Assembly: GCA_019245755.1 (NCBI GenBank)
Contig: JAFARC010000050.1
Coordinates: forward strand, 1-63,590
Origin: Mycobacteriaceae bacterium
Lineage (GTDB): Bacteria > Actinomycetota > Actinomycetes > Mycobacteriales > Mycobacteriaceae
Length of the DNA stretch: 63,590 nucleotides
Direction: 5' to 3'
Both the position numbers and the translations under genes were made by a program. Each line of letters begins with the position of its first letter. Position 1 is the stretch's first letter. Below the pieces are notes generated by a model. The model was not told the origin of the DNA, made no database searches, and was given only the letters and a program-made list of their open reading frames with translations. Below, one piece after another: positions 36,621-45,842 of this stretch.

Positions 36621-37658
36621 ATGGTGGCGGCGACGGCCTACGCGACGCATCCGCGTTACGCCGAGCACGATTTTCCCGGACACCCCGAGCGCGCGGAACG
36701 CATCCGCGCGGTCTGGCGTGGCCTTCGCGAGAGCGGCTTGACCGCGCGCATGCAACCGCTCGACACGCGCGCTGTCGACCCGGCCCTGGTGCTGGCACTC
36801 CATACCGCCGACTATCTGGATCTGCTGGGCCGCATCAGCGCCGTGCCGCGGACCACATTCCTGGATCCGGACACCTACGCAGGCCCCGACGCGCTGACGA
36901 TTGCGCTGTTGTCGGCCGGCGGTGCGGTGGGCGCGGTGGACCGGGTGCTGCGCGGCGCGGCCGATAATGGGCTGGCGGCGATACGGCCGCCGGGCCATCA
37001 CGCGATGCCCGATCGTGGCATGGGTTTCTGCCTGCTCGGGAACGTGGCCATCGCCGCGCACTTCGCGCGGGCACGATACGGGATCAGCCGTGTCCTGATC
37101 GTCGACTACGACGTGCATCACGGCAACGGAACCCAAGCGATGTTCTACGACGATCCATCGGTGCTGTACGTCTCGACGCACCAGTACCCGTTTTATCCCG
37201 GCACCGGGGCCGCGACCGACATCGGCACGGGACCGGGTGAAGGCTACACGGTCAACATCCCGCTGCCGGCCGGAAGCGGCGACGCCAACTACGCGGCGGT
37301 GTTCGACCGGATCGTCTGGCCTGCGGTCGAACGGTTCGGGCCGGAGTTGATTCTGGTATCCGCGGGCTTCGACGCGTACTGGGCGGATCCCCTCGCCGGA
37401 ATGCGGCTGACCCTGGCCGGCTATTCGCACCTTGCCGGCGAGGTGATCCGCATGGCGCGACGCTTCTGTGACGGCAGGGTCGTCTTCGCGCTAGAAGGCG
37501 GCTATGACCTGGACGCGCTGCGTCATGGGGTCAGCAACGTCGCGCGGCTTCTGCTCGGCGAGCCGACGAGCGAGCCGCTGGGCGCTCCGCCCGGCCCGCA
37601 ACCCGACCCCGACATCACGGCGCTGCTGGAGCTGCTGCACGAGCTCCACCACCTGTAG
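36621..37658 (+). CDS. Histone-deacetylase-like metal hydrolase (AcuC/acetylpolyamine amidohydrolase class)
   Basis: The 345-residue enzyme shows the zinc-hydrolase motifs of the HDAC fold: HDFPGHPERAERIRAVW, AIRPPGHHAMPDRGMGFCLL (proton-relay His pair), VLIVDYDVHHGNGTQAMFYD (Asp and His zinc ligands), VSAGFDAYWADPLAGM (Asp ligand) and ALEGGYDLDALRHGV. Bacterial members deacetylate acetylated lysines, acetoin-linked proteins or polyamines. Substrate not determined. Confidence 0.9.
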   Translation: MVAATAYATHPRYAEHDFPGHPERAERIRAVWRGLRESGLTARMQPLDTRAVDPALVLALHTADYLDLLGRISAVPRTTFLDPDTYAGPDALTIALLSAGGAVGAVDRVLRGAADNGLAAIRPPGHHAMPDRGMGFCLLGNVAIAAHFARARYGISRVLIVDYDVHHGNGTQAMFYDDPSVLYVSTHQYPFYPGTGAATDIGTGPGEGYTVNIPLPAGSGDANYAAVFDRIVWPAVERFGPELILVSAGFDAYWADPLAGMRLTLAGYSHLAGEVIRMARRFCDGRVVFALEGGYDLDALRHGVSNVARLLLGEPTSEPLGAPPGPQPDPDITALLELLHELHHL

Positions 37659-37735
37659 TTGACACCGCTGAGTTTGCGCACCCGATCGGGTGGCTAACCA
37701 GGACCAAGCCGATCAGAAGACGAGGGGACACGGCC

Positions 37736-37903
37736 ATGACGATTGTCCAGCACGGCCGTCTCGCGCACGTCGTGAAACAGCCCCGTGCCCGGCACAGCCA
37801 ACCGGTTCACCATGGCAGGCGCACTGAGCTGGTGGTTTCCATTGTGCTGGCCGCATGGGTGATTGTCCTGCTCTGCGGCTACATTGCCGGTGCCGTGCCG
37901 TAG
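37736..37903 (+). CDS. 55-residue single-pass membrane protein
   Basis: ATG at 37736, stop TAG at 37901-37903, with gaggggac upstream as ribosome-binding site. The product has a basic N-terminal half (QPRARHSQPVHHGRRTE) and one C-terminal helix (LVVSIVLAAWVIVLLCGYIA). The gene ends 41 bases before the SDR start and may be translated from the same message. It is short enough to be skipped by usual length cut-offs. Confidence 0.55.
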   Translation: MTIVQHGRLAHVVKQPRARHSQPVHHGRRTELVVSIVLAAWVIVLLCGYIAGAVP

Positions 37904-37944
37904 CGCGACGACCCCGCGTGGGCCCGCGCCAGTTCGAGGTGATA

Positions 37945-38769
37945 GTGACGCGCAGAACCATCGTCATCACCGGTGCCAGTGACGGTATTGGCGCGGCCGC
38001 GGCGCGCCGGCTGCGCCGACAAGGCGCGCACGTCGTCGTGGTCGGTCGGTCGGCGGACAAGACCAGCGCGATAGCCGCGGAGTTGGCGGCCGACAGCTTC
38101 GTCGCCGATTTCGCCGAACTGGCCCAGGTGCGGGGTCTGGCGCAGTGCCTGCGGTCGGCGTATCCCCGCATCGACGTGTTGGCCAACAATGCCGGCGGCA
38201 TGACCAGCAACCGTCAGCTGACGGCCGACGGCTTCGAGAAGACCTACCAGGTCAACTATCTGGCCCCGTTTCTGCTGACCACCCAGCTGCTGGATCTGCT
38301 CGTCGACTCCGGCGCCACGGTGATCAACACGTCCAGCGCGATGCACAGGCTGCTGCGCAAAGTTGGCATCGAGGACTTGCAGCCGACCCGGAGTTACTCC
38401 CCGAGCAAGGCTTATGCCCTGAGCAAGCTGGCAGTGATCCTGTTCAGCACTGAGCTGCACCGGCGATATCACCACCAGGGAGTCTCCGCGGTGGCGTTTC
38501 ACCCCGGCTATGTCAACTCCAATTTCGGCCCGGCATCGGGGTCGCGGTTTCTTCGCGTCATGAAAAGAACTCCTGCGGCGCTGGTCATCCCGGGTGCGGA
38601 CCGGGGCGCCGACCAGTTGGTCTGGCTGGCCTCGAGCAGGGCGGGTATCGACTGGCGGTCGGGCGGCTACTACTCCAGGCACCGGATCGCCAAACCCAAC
38701 CCGCGGGCAGCCGACCCGGCGCTTGCCCGCGAGCTGTGGGAGCGCAGCCTCGCCACCACCTCCAGCTGA
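37945..38769 (+). CDS. Short-chain dehydrogenase/reductase (retinol-dehydrogenase-like)
   Basis: The 274-residue SDR starts at GTG 37945 with the cofactor motif RTIVITGASDGIGAAAARRL. It has VLANNAGGMTSNRQLTADGF, the catalytic VINTSSAMHRL and YSPSKAYALSKLAVILFS (Tyr...Lys), and VAFHPGYVNSNFG. The pattern fits the atypical RDH/WWOX-like branch that acts on lipid alcohols or ketones. Substrate unknown. Confidence 0.87.
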   Translation: MTRRTIVITGASDGIGAAAARRLRRQGAHVVVVGRSADKTSAIAAELAADSFVADFAELAQVRGLAQCLRSAYPRIDVLANNAGGMTSNRQLTADGFEKTYQVNYLAPFLLTTQLLDLLVDSGATVINTSSAMHRLLRKVGIEDLQPTRSYSPSKAYALSKLAVILFSTELHRRYHHQGVSAVAFHPGYVNSNFGPASGSRFLRVMKRTPAALVIPGADRGADQLVWLASSRAGIDWRSGGYYSRHRIAKPNPRAADPALARELWERSLATTSS

Positions 38770-38783
38770 AAACGGGCCCCCGT

Positions 38784-39716
38784 TCAGAGCTCGTTGAGCA
38801 CCGCCGAGGCCAGTAGTTCAAGTGTCTGATCCGACGCGCGGTCGTGCGTGAACAACACCACCTGGCCAAACCCCAACCCCTGCAACTCCTTGAGCCTGTC
38901 CACGATGACGTGCGGGGTGCCGATGAGCCCGCCTTCCCGCAGACCGAACCCAGGACCGCCGAAGCGTCGCTCGGCGACCTGACTGACCTGCGGCAGCGAC
39001 GCCTCGTCGCGCGCGATGGCCATCACCGCTTCGACCGACAGCACAATGGTGTCGGGATCGCGGCCGATGTCGGCGCAGAGCCGCCGCAGCTTCGACACCT
39101 TGTCTTCCAGCGCGCCCAGCGCGTAGCTGGGCACGTTCCACACGTCGGCGTAGCGCGCGACCAGCGGCAGCGTGTACTTCTCGCCGGCCCCTCCGACGAT
39201 GATGGGCGGCCGGGGCCGCTGGACGGGCCCAGGGACGATCGGCATCTGCCGGACGGTGTAATGCCTGCCCGCGAAGTCGATCACCTGGTCGGCGAAGGCC
39301 TGATTCAAGATCTCCAGCGTCTCGGCCAGCCGCTCCGACCGCTCGGCGAGGGTGCCCCATTCCAGCCCGGCCCGGTGGTGTTCGTCTTCGATGGAGCCGC
39401 TGCCGATGCCGAGCTGCAACCGGCCCGCCGACACCTGGTCAAGGGTGGTCGCCATTTTGGCGAGCACCGTTGGGTGGCGGAACTGATTGCACAGCACCAT
39501 AGGTCCGACGCGGAGACGTTCGGTGCGGCTCAGCAGCCCGGCGGCCAGAGTCCAGGCCTCCAGCGACGACATGTCCGGCACTCCGGGGCCGTACAAGTGG
39601 TCGTACAGCCACAGCGAGCCGATCCCGAGCTCCTCACAGCGCAGCGCCCGATGCAGCACATCCTGGTAGGACAAGCCCATCTGGGGCACGTACACACCGA
39701 TGTCCAGCCTGGTCAT
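38784..39716 (-). CDS. F420-dependent LLM-class oxidoreductase
   Basis: The 310-residue TIM-barrel enzyme has LDIGVYVPQMGLSYQDVLHR, SLWLYDHLYGPGVPDMSSLE, TTLDQVSAGRLQLGIGSGS and PRPPIIVGGAGEKYTLPLVA, typical of F420-dependent monooxygenase/dehydrogenase relatives. The start at 39716 (MTRLDIG) is clear; an upstream frame is low-quality. Substrate unknown. The gene is convergent with the SDR at 37945. Confidence 0.85.
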   Translation of the reverse strand: MTRLDIGVYVPQMGLSYQDVLHRALRCEELGIGSLWLYDHLYGPGVPDMSSLEAWTLAAGLLSRTERLRVGPMVLCNQFRHPTVLAKMATTLDQVSAGRLQLGIGSGSIEDEHHRAGLEWGTLAERSERLAETLEILNQAFADQVIDFAGRHYTVRQMPIVPGPVQRPRPPIIVGGAGEKYTLPLVARYADVWNVPSYALGALEDKVSKLRRLCADIGRDPDTIVLSVEAVMAIARDEASLPQVSQVAERRFGGPGFGLREGGLIGTPHVIVDRLKELQGLGFGQVVLFTHDRASDQTLELLASAVLNEL

Positions 39717-39791
39717 GACCGCAGCTCCAATCCGCCGTGGGTGATGACGGTGCCACTTCCGCACCGGTGGCGGCCGCCCTGTCCGCCACGG

Positions 39792-42587
39792 TCAATTGAT
39801 GGGCACCACGACCGGCGGCGTGTTGTATCCCGACACCCGTACCCAATTCGCGGTTTGGCCGGTAGTCGGTATCACGCCGTGGACCTCCACGGTCTCACCG
39901 GGAAACACCGTCACGTAGTTGTCGTCGTACTCGATGGGCAGGACCTCATCGCCGTTGGGCGTCGATGTGATTTCCGCACGCTCGAAGAAAGCCACGTGCT
40001 GTGTCGGGTTGTGCAACCGGATCGCGACACCGCCGCCGTCACCGTCGAATGTCTGCTCGGCGCTGACCTGCAGCGGCGCCGGCGCCATGTAGTTGAGACC
40101 GGTCATGTCTGCCCACGACACCTGCTGGGTGTCGAAGGGCTGGTCGTTCTCCGGATCTCCGACGTCGTCGGGTTGCTGGGACTGCCAGTAGACGTTGTCG
40201 GCAACGACATTGCCGGACTTGTCGAGCAATTGGCACCGAACGAAGAACACATCCGAGTCCTGCGCCTCCGACGGCAACGTCATGGCTTCAGCGGCCGCGC
40301 CGGAATCCACGCTGACGTTGTCGGCCGTGCGGTCGTCGCGCAGGTCACCGTCGAGGTCGTAAACCCGCACGCGCACGCGAAGGTCCTTCTGGTCGCTTTG
40401 GGTCTGGTTCACGACCGTGACCTTCGCCTGATCGTGGTAGCCGGTGGCGTAGGAGTCGAAGACCACCGACAACGGCCGCAGACCTTTCTTGGCACCGTAA
40501 TAGGCACCGCCGGGGCGCAAATAGTAGTCGAAGAGGTTCCCGAAGAATGACGGCCAGTGATTGTTCAGCATCCAGTAGATGGTCATCTTGTGACCGGCCC
40601 ACCCGTTCGCGGCGAAGGCCTCGAACTGGGCGCGGGTGGCTTCGTAGTGTGCCAGCTGTGCTTTTTCGGCGAACATCTCTGCGTTGGTCGACGGGCCGTA
40701 GCGCGTTTCCACCGCACGCCTGATGTTGGCCAACCTTGCGTTGTTCACGTTGGAGCCGGCATGGAAATACCAGGTGTCGTTGATCGGCCACAGCTTGTCG
40801 GGCGGAATGAATTTCTTCAAGCTGGCGAACGGGGGGATGTGTTCGTTATCGCCCTGTTCGGCGGTGGCGCCCGAGGTAGCGCCGTAGCGCCCGCTGAACC
40901 AGTAGCTCGGGGGTCGCCAGCTGTACGGGCCGGCCATGTCGATGCCGTCCCATTCCGGGGCACCGTTCTTGTCTTTGGCGAGCGTGGAAACCGTGTCGAC
41001 GGTCGCGTTCTGCCAGTGCAGGGACCGCAGGATGGCGTTGTATTTCGCGCGGATGGGCGGCGGAGGCAGCCCGTCGCTGCCGTTGGCCCACACGAATACA
41101 GACGCGTGGTCACGAAGCATCAATATTTGTGAGCGCAGGCTGTCCTGCGCCACCCGTTGGTCTTCGTCGTTCCATTGGTCCCACTTTTCCCACTGGTTAC
41201 AGCACATCCAGCCGAACATGAGTGGAATGCCCAGTTCGTCGGCGGTCTCGACGAGGTGTTGGCTGGTGAGCTTGCCCTCCAGCCGCAGCATGTTGAGGCC
41301 GAGATCCTTCGCGTAGCGCAGGATTGCGGTTTCGCGGTCCGGGTCGTACTTGTAGAGCAGGTCAGGGGTGTATGTGGCGCCGCGCACCAGAAAGTCCTTG
41401 CCGTTGACGCTCAGATAGAAGTCTCCGCCGTTCGGCGCGGCCTGGTCATCGCGATGCTGGGTGACCGTCCGGATCCCGAACCGGACATCGTTGGAATCGC
41501 TCACGTGGCCGTTGACGATGAAGTCCACTCGCAGGTTGTAGAGGTTGGGCTGGCCCATGGTGTACGGCCACCACAGGTCGGGGTTCTTCACGGTCAGCTG
41601 TGCGAATTTGTCGGATGAGAAGCCGACCGATCGGCTCTGGCCGCCGGACAGCCTGATTGGCTGGGCCACCTCAACGGTGGGCTTTCCGGGGCGGGTGATC
41701 GTTGCACGTACAACGCCGCGGACCGGATGGGCCGAGTTGTTGCGGACATTCGCATGGATCGTCAACCGCGCGCTATCGGTTTGTGGCAGCGGCAGTTCGG
41801 AGTTCACGAACGCCGAACCGAGCTGTACCTCGCCGGTGGCTTTCAGGTACACCGGCTTCCAGATCCCGGCGTTGCGGTCCGGAACGAAGGAGTTGCCGTT
41901 CGCGGGGTTCTTGCCCGGGCCTTGATAACCGAGGTAGTTCCAGTTGATCCAGTCGTACCAGCTGTCGGCCAGTTCGACGCCGTCGATGTCCTGGAGCGCT
42001 CGTTCCGGTGTGACCTTCACCGCCAGGGTGTTCGATGCGCCGGGCAGGATCCAGTGCGTCACGTTGAGCTCGTGCGCGTTGTACATGCCCACCACCTGGT
42101 CGCTGTCGGCCACCAGGTGGCCGTTCAACCAGATCTCACCGCGGTAATTTATGCCGGGAAATTCGAGCTGGTACGTGGTGCGGCCTTCCGGCGCGACGAA
42201 CGTGGTGCGGTACCACCAGTCCTGCCGGTAGAGGTCTTGGGGCACCTCGTTGACGATGTTCTTGCCCACGTACAGGTTGGGATAGAGGTTGTTCTCCCGG
42301 AGCACCTCCAGGACCGTCGCCGGCATGCGGCGAACCTTGTACCAGGCGGCGTCGTTGTAGTCGGCTGCAGAGACCGTCGCACCGTTGGTCGACAGTCCCT
42401 CCGCCGGGGACAACGTCCAATTCTGGGCAAGCTCAAGCTTTTCCGGCGGCTCGGATCCGCCGAGCACCGGGTAGGCGCCCGCGCACAGCAACAGTGACAG
42501 GGCGATGACGACCCTGAGCGCGATCTTTGGCGCATCGTTTCGACCCATCACATCAAGTGCGGCGCTGGCTAGCGCTCGAGTCGTCAT
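39792..42587 (-). CDS. Secreted glycoside hydrolase family 2, exo-beta-D-glucosaminidase/mannosidase-like
   Basis: The 931-residue protein has an N-terminal signal/anchor (IALRVVIALSLLLCAGAYPV). A GH2 sugar-binding domain follows (WWYRTTFVAPEGRTTYQLEF, INYRGEIWLNGHLVADS), then an Ig-like domain and a TIM barrel (LVRGATYTPDLLYKYDPDRE, GLNMLRLEGKLTSQHLVETA, SVFVWANGSDGLPPPPI). A C-terminal region with two beta domains ends the protein. The pattern GPYSWRPPSYWFS and then TAEQGDNEHIPP resembles the exo-glucosaminidase (CsxA-type) nucleophile loop, so I suggest that Glu as nucleophile. Expected action is release of terminal beta-linked sugars outside the cell. An alternative start is 42548 (MGRNDAPK). 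Confidence 0.8.
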   Translation of the reverse strand: MTTRALASAALDVMGRNDAPKIALRVVIALSLLLCAGAYPVLGGSEPPEKLELAQNWTLSPAEGLSTNGATVSAADYNDAAWYKVRRMPATVLEVLRENNLYPNLYVGKNIVNEVPQDLYRQDWWYRTTFVAPEGRTTYQLEFPGINYRGEIWLNGHLVADSDQVVGMYNAHELNVTHWILPGASNTLAVKVTPERALQDIDGVELADSWYDWINWNYLGYQGPGKNPANGNSFVPDRNAGIWKPVYLKATGEVQLGSAFVNSELPLPQTDSARLTIHANVRNNSAHPVRGVVRATITRPGKPTVEVAQPIRLSGGQSRSVGFSSDKFAQLTVKNPDLWWPYTMGQPNLYNLRVDFIVNGHVSDSNDVRFGIRTVTQHRDDQAAPNGGDFYLSVNGKDFLVRGATYTPDLLYKYDPDRETAILRYAKDLGLNMLRLEGKLTSQHLVETADELGIPLMFGWMCCNQWEKWDQWNDEDQRVAQDSLRSQILMLRDHASVFVWANGSDGLPPPPIRAKYNAILRSLHWQNATVDTVSTLAKDKNGAPEWDGIDMAGPYSWRPPSYWFSGRYGATSGATAEQGDNEHIPPFASLKKFIPPDKLWPINDTWYFHAGSNVNNARLANIRRAVETRYGPSTNAEMFAEKAQLAHYEATRAQFEAFAANGWAGHKMTIYWMLNNHWPSFFGNLFDYYLRPGGAYYGAKKGLRPLSVVFDSYATGYHDQAKVTVVNQTQSDQKDLRVRVRVYDLDGDLRDDRTADNVSVDSGAAAEAMTLPSEAQDSDVFFVRCQLLDKSGNVVADNVYWQSQQPDDVGDPENDQPFDTQQVSWADMTGLNYMAPAPLQVSAEQTFDGDGGGVAIRLHNPTQHVAFFERAEITSTPNGDEVLPIEYDDNYVTVFPGETVEVHGVIPTTGQTANWVRVSGYNTPPVVVPIN

Positions 42588-42754
42588 GCCCCCGACCGTT
42601 CCGTCACAGTAACAAAGGTGAGGGCCCGAGCCGGCCCACCCCGGATAGTAGGGGACGCGCTTCGGTCCCGCGCAGTCAGGACCCGGAATCGGTGCGCTGC
42701 CCGGGTTTCCAGTCCTGCAGAACCGAACGGCCGGCCGCGGCCTCGAGCGGCGAT

Positions 42755-43690
42755 TCAGAGAAACGAGCGGACGAACCTGAGGACCTCGTCGGCGGTGGCG
42801 AACCCGCCGAGGTGGCTCTCTTCGGGACGAAGGATGAGCTCGGCGTCAGGCAACGTCGCGACCGCGGCCTGCGCGGCGTCGAGTGGCACGATGTGGTCGG
42901 CGTCGCCATGCCACCACACCACCGGGGTTTTGACGTCGGCCAGCCGGAAGCCCCAATCCCGTCCGAACAGGCGGGCGTCGTCGACGATGGCCTGAAAGCG
43001 GCCGCGGGCGACCAGCACGATGTCGTCGACGAACATGCCCTCCATCTCCGGCTCGGCCAGGACCCGCCGGTCGCTTTCCGGCGTGGTGCTGGCGTAGGCC
43101 CGGCACGCGTAGTGCCCGAACGGAATCATTGGCAGCACCAGCCCGGCCACCAGCGCGGCCAGCGGCCGGCGCAGGCCCGAGAGTATCGGCGCGAACCGGC
43201 GGGCCAGGTCGATGGTGCCGGTCGCGGCGGCGTCCGGTCCGACGGTGGGCACCACGCCGCCCAGCACCGCCACGGCCGCGACCCGGCCGGCCAGCGGCGG
43301 CACCGCGGCACAGGCCAGCGCATACGGGCCGCCGCCGGAGAGCCCGACGACGCCGAGCCGTTCGGCGCCCACCGCGTCGGCCACGTGAGCCATGTCGGCG
43401 GCCCAGTCAACGACGGCGCCATACGGGTGGGGGTCGGACAGGCCGGAGCCCGGCCGCTCCACCAGCACGACCCGCAGGCCGAGCTTCTCGGCGGCGCGCC
43501 GACCCAGCAGCGGGAACTGCCGTCGCCCGCCGGGGGTGCCGTGGAACCACAGCACCACCGCGCCGGAGGGGTCGCCGTACTCGGCGTAGCCCAGCCGGCG
43601 CCCGTTGGGAAGGTAGAAGCGGCCCTCCGCGCGGGGCTTTTCGACGCGCGGCACGCGGTAGGGGTGGCGCCAGGGGTTAGGCGGGTTCAT
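42755..43690 (-). CDS. Alpha/beta-fold hydrolase
   Basis: The 311-residue enzyme has LWFHGTPGGRRQFPLLGR (oxyanion loop), the nucleophile elbow VVGLSGGGPYALACAAV, the acid in VVWWHGDADHIVP and His in RPEESHLGGF. No signal peptide. The family covers esterases, haloalkane dehalogenases and epoxide hydrolases; GTPGGRRQ at the oxyanion loop favours an esterase or proline-iminopeptidase-like branch. Substrate unknown. Confidence 0.85.
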   Translation of the reverse strand: MNPPNPWRHPYRVPRVEKPRAEGRFYLPNGRRLGYAEYGDPSGAVVLWFHGTPGGRRQFPLLGRRAAEKLGLRVVLVERPGSGLSDPHPYGAVVDWAADMAHVADAVGAERLGVVGLSGGGPYALACAAVPPLAGRVAAVAVLGGVVPTVGPDAAATGTIDLARRFAPILSGLRRPLAALVAGLVLPMIPFGHYACRAYASTTPESDRRVLAEPEMEGMFVDDIVLVARGRFQAIVDDARLFGRDWGFRLADVKTPVVWWHGDADHIVPLDAAQAAVATLPDAELILRPEESHLGGFATADEVLRFVRSFL

Positions 43691-43827
43691 GGCTCATTGG
43701 TCTTCTGGGCGCCAAATCGTAAAGCACGCGGTCCAGGCCGCGGAGTTTCGCTGATCGCACGCTGATTAGCTTGCCCAACCCTGGGTAATCACCAAACATT
43801 CTAAGTAGTCCAACGAAGGAGTTGGCC

Positions 43828-44274
43828 ATGTTGGTTTCCGCACGTTTGGGCCGACGGACGTTTGCGGGTGTGCTCGGTGGGGGAGCCGTCGCCGCAACGC
43901 TGCTTGGCAGCAGCCCCTCGGCGCTGGCTGACCCGCCCAACTGCACGGCCGCGGACAGAGCCCAGGTGATCGCCGGCGTCTCGTCCGGCACTGCCGGGTA
44001 CCTGTTCGCGCATCCCGACGTCAACGCATTCTTCAGCGGCCTCGCCGGCCAGCCGCGGGACGCCATCCGGACCCAGGTGCGCAGCTACCTGGACGCCAAC
44101 CCGGGAGTGCGCAACGACCTTGGCGGCATCCGCCAGCCGCTGATCGACATGCGCAACCGGTGTGGGCCGTTCGTCGCAGGATCCGCGGGGCCACCGCCTC
44201 CGCCGCCGCCGGGGGCGCCACCGCCTCCGCCGCCGCCGGGCGCGCCACCGCCTCCGCCGCCTGCGCCGATGTAA
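43828..44274 (+). CDS. Hemophore-like secreted protein with polyproline tail
   Basis: The 148-residue product follows an aaggag ribosome-binding site. It has a TAT-like signal (ARLGRRTFAGVLGGGAVAAT, cleavage at ALADPP). The helical domain (NCTAADRAQVIAGVSSGTAG, AHPDVNAFFSGLAGQPRD and MRNRCGPF with one disulfide) matches the mycobacterial hemophore-related family (Rv0203-like heme carriers). The C-terminus (about 44190-44274) is almost pure proline in three PPPPPPPGA-type repeats. Heme binding is the family's role and is not proven for this tail-bearing member. Confidence 0.78.
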   Translation: MLVSARLGRRTFAGVLGGGAVAATLLGSSPSALADPPNCTAADRAQVIAGVSSGTAGYLFAHPDVNAFFSGLAGQPRDAIRTQVRSYLDANPGVRNDLGGIRQPLIDMRNRCGPFVAGSAGPPPPPPPGAPPPPPPPGAPPPPPPAPM

Positions 44275-44321
44275 CCTTTCAGGCGGCGTGTTGATACGTC
44301 CATCGTCCGGGAGTAGCGGGC

Positions 44322-45776
44322 ATGGGATGGTTCACCGCACCTGAATACTGGTTCGGCAGGCTGGTACTCGAGCGTGGCGTCGGGGCCATCTATCTGATTG
44401 CATTCCTGATGGCCGCCAGGCAGTTCCGGCCATTGATCGGTGAACACGGGATGCTGCCCGTGCCGGAATTCCTGGCTCAGCGGTCCGTCCGGCGCACGCC
44501 GAGCATCTTTCAGCTTCACTATTCCGACCGGTTCTTCGCCGCGGTTTCCTGGTTCGGCGCGGTGCTGTCGGCGGCCATCGTCGCCGGTGCCGCCGACTTG
44601 GTCCCGTTGTGGGTGGCCATGCTGGTGTGGCTGCTGCTGTGGCTGCTTTATCTGTCGATCGTCAACGTCGGCCAGACGTGGTACTCGTTTGGCTGGGAGT
44701 CCCTGTTGTTGGAGGCCGGCTTTTTGGCGATCTTCCTCGGCAATGCCCGCACGGCGCCGCCGGTGCTGGTCATCTGGCTGGTGCGATGGCTGCTGTTCCG
44801 GGTGGAGTTTGGTGCCGGATTGATCAAGTTGCGCGGTGACCCGTGCTGGCGGGACCTGACGTGCCTGGACTATCACCACGAGACCCAACCGATGCCGGGG
44901 CCGCTGAGCTGGTTCTTCCACCACCTGCCCAAACCCCTGCACCGGGTGGAGGTGGCCGGCAACCATTTCGCCCAGCTCGTCGTGCCGTTCGGTCTGTTCG
45001 CGCCACAGCCGGTGGCGAGCGCAGCGGCAGCAATCGTGGTGACCACCCAACTGTGGCTGGTGCTGTCCGGCAACTTCGCGTGGCTGAATTGGCTGACGAT
45101 CGTGCTGGCCTTCAGCGCGATCGACGACTCGTCCGCGGCGACGTTGCTGCCGCTGGGCAAGCCTCCTGCGGTGCCGGCACCGCCGTCCTGGTTCGTTGTC
45201 CTGGTGATCGCCTGCACAGCGCTGGTGGCGGTGCTCAGCTACCCGCCGGTACGCAACCTGCTGTCCAGGCACCAGCACATGAACATGTCGTACAACCCCT
45301 ACCACCTCGTCAACACCTACGGCGCCTTCGGCGGTATCAGCCGGATCCGCCAGGAAGTGGTGATCGAAGGCACCGACGAAACGCGCATCACCGATCAGAC
45401 GCTGTGGCGGGAGTATGAATTCAAGGGCAAGCCCGGTGCGGTGCGGCGGCTCTCGCCGCAAATCGCGCCGTACCATCTGCGGCTGGACTGGCTGATGTGG
45501 TTTGTCGCCATCTCGTCGCGCTACGCCCAGGGGTGGATGGGTCCGTTCCTGCTGCGGCTGCTGCAGAACGACCCCGCAACGCTGCGCCTGCTGCGGCACA
45601 ACCCGTTCCCGGATTGTCCGCCGCGGTATGTGCGGGTACAGCTGTACCGCTACCGGTTCACCACGCTGGGGGAGTTGCTGCGCGACCGCGTGTGGTGGCA
45701 TCGCACCCTGCTGGGTGAGTACCTGCCGCCCGTGAGCCTGCGGAAGGCGTCCTCGCCGCCCAGGCGCGGTGACTGA
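44322..45776 (+). CDS. Lipase-maturation-factor family membrane protein
   Basis: The 484-residue integral membrane protein has APEYWFGRLVLERGVGAIYL, LIGEHGMLPVPEFLAQRSVR, QTWYSFGWESLLLEAGFLAI and RVEFGAGLIKLRGDPCWRDL. It ends with VNTYGAFGGISRIRQEVVIE and EYEFKGKPGAVRRLSPQIAP. These are hallmark LMF1-family stretches. In animals LMF1 folds secreted lipases in the ER; bacterial relatives are unstudied membrane proteins of about 8 helices. It starts 48 bases after the hemophore-like gene, so the two may be co-transcribed. Confidence 0.92.
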   Translation: MGWFTAPEYWFGRLVLERGVGAIYLIAFLMAARQFRPLIGEHGMLPVPEFLAQRSVRRTPSIFQLHYSDRFFAAVSWFGAVLSAAIVAGAADLVPLWVAMLVWLLLWLLYLSIVNVGQTWYSFGWESLLLEAGFLAIFLGNARTAPPVLVIWLVRWLLFRVEFGAGLIKLRGDPCWRDLTCLDYHHETQPMPGPLSWFFHHLPKPLHRVEVAGNHFAQLVVPFGLFAPQPVASAAAAIVVTTQLWLVLSGNFAWLNWLTIVLAFSAIDDSSAATLLPLGKPPAVPAPPSWFVVLVIACTALVAVLSYPPVRNLLSRHQHMNMSYNPYHLVNTYGAFGGISRIRQEVVIEGTDETRITDQTLWREYEFKGKPGAVRRLSPQIAPYHLRLDWLMWFVAISSRYAQGWMGPFLLRLLQNDPATLRLLRHNPFPDCPPRYVRVQLYRYRFTTLGELLRDRVWWHRTLLGEYLPPVSLRKASSPPRRGD

Positions 45777-45842
45777 CCGGTCTTCTCGAGCCGAGCCATA
45801 TCGGAACTGTCGCCGCTTCGCAGCAGTGGCTAACCTGCGGTC

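Noticed and set aside
38844..40550. Plus-strand frame of 568 codons
   Set aside because: Antisense to the LLM oxidoreductase and GH2 genes, no recognisable domain.
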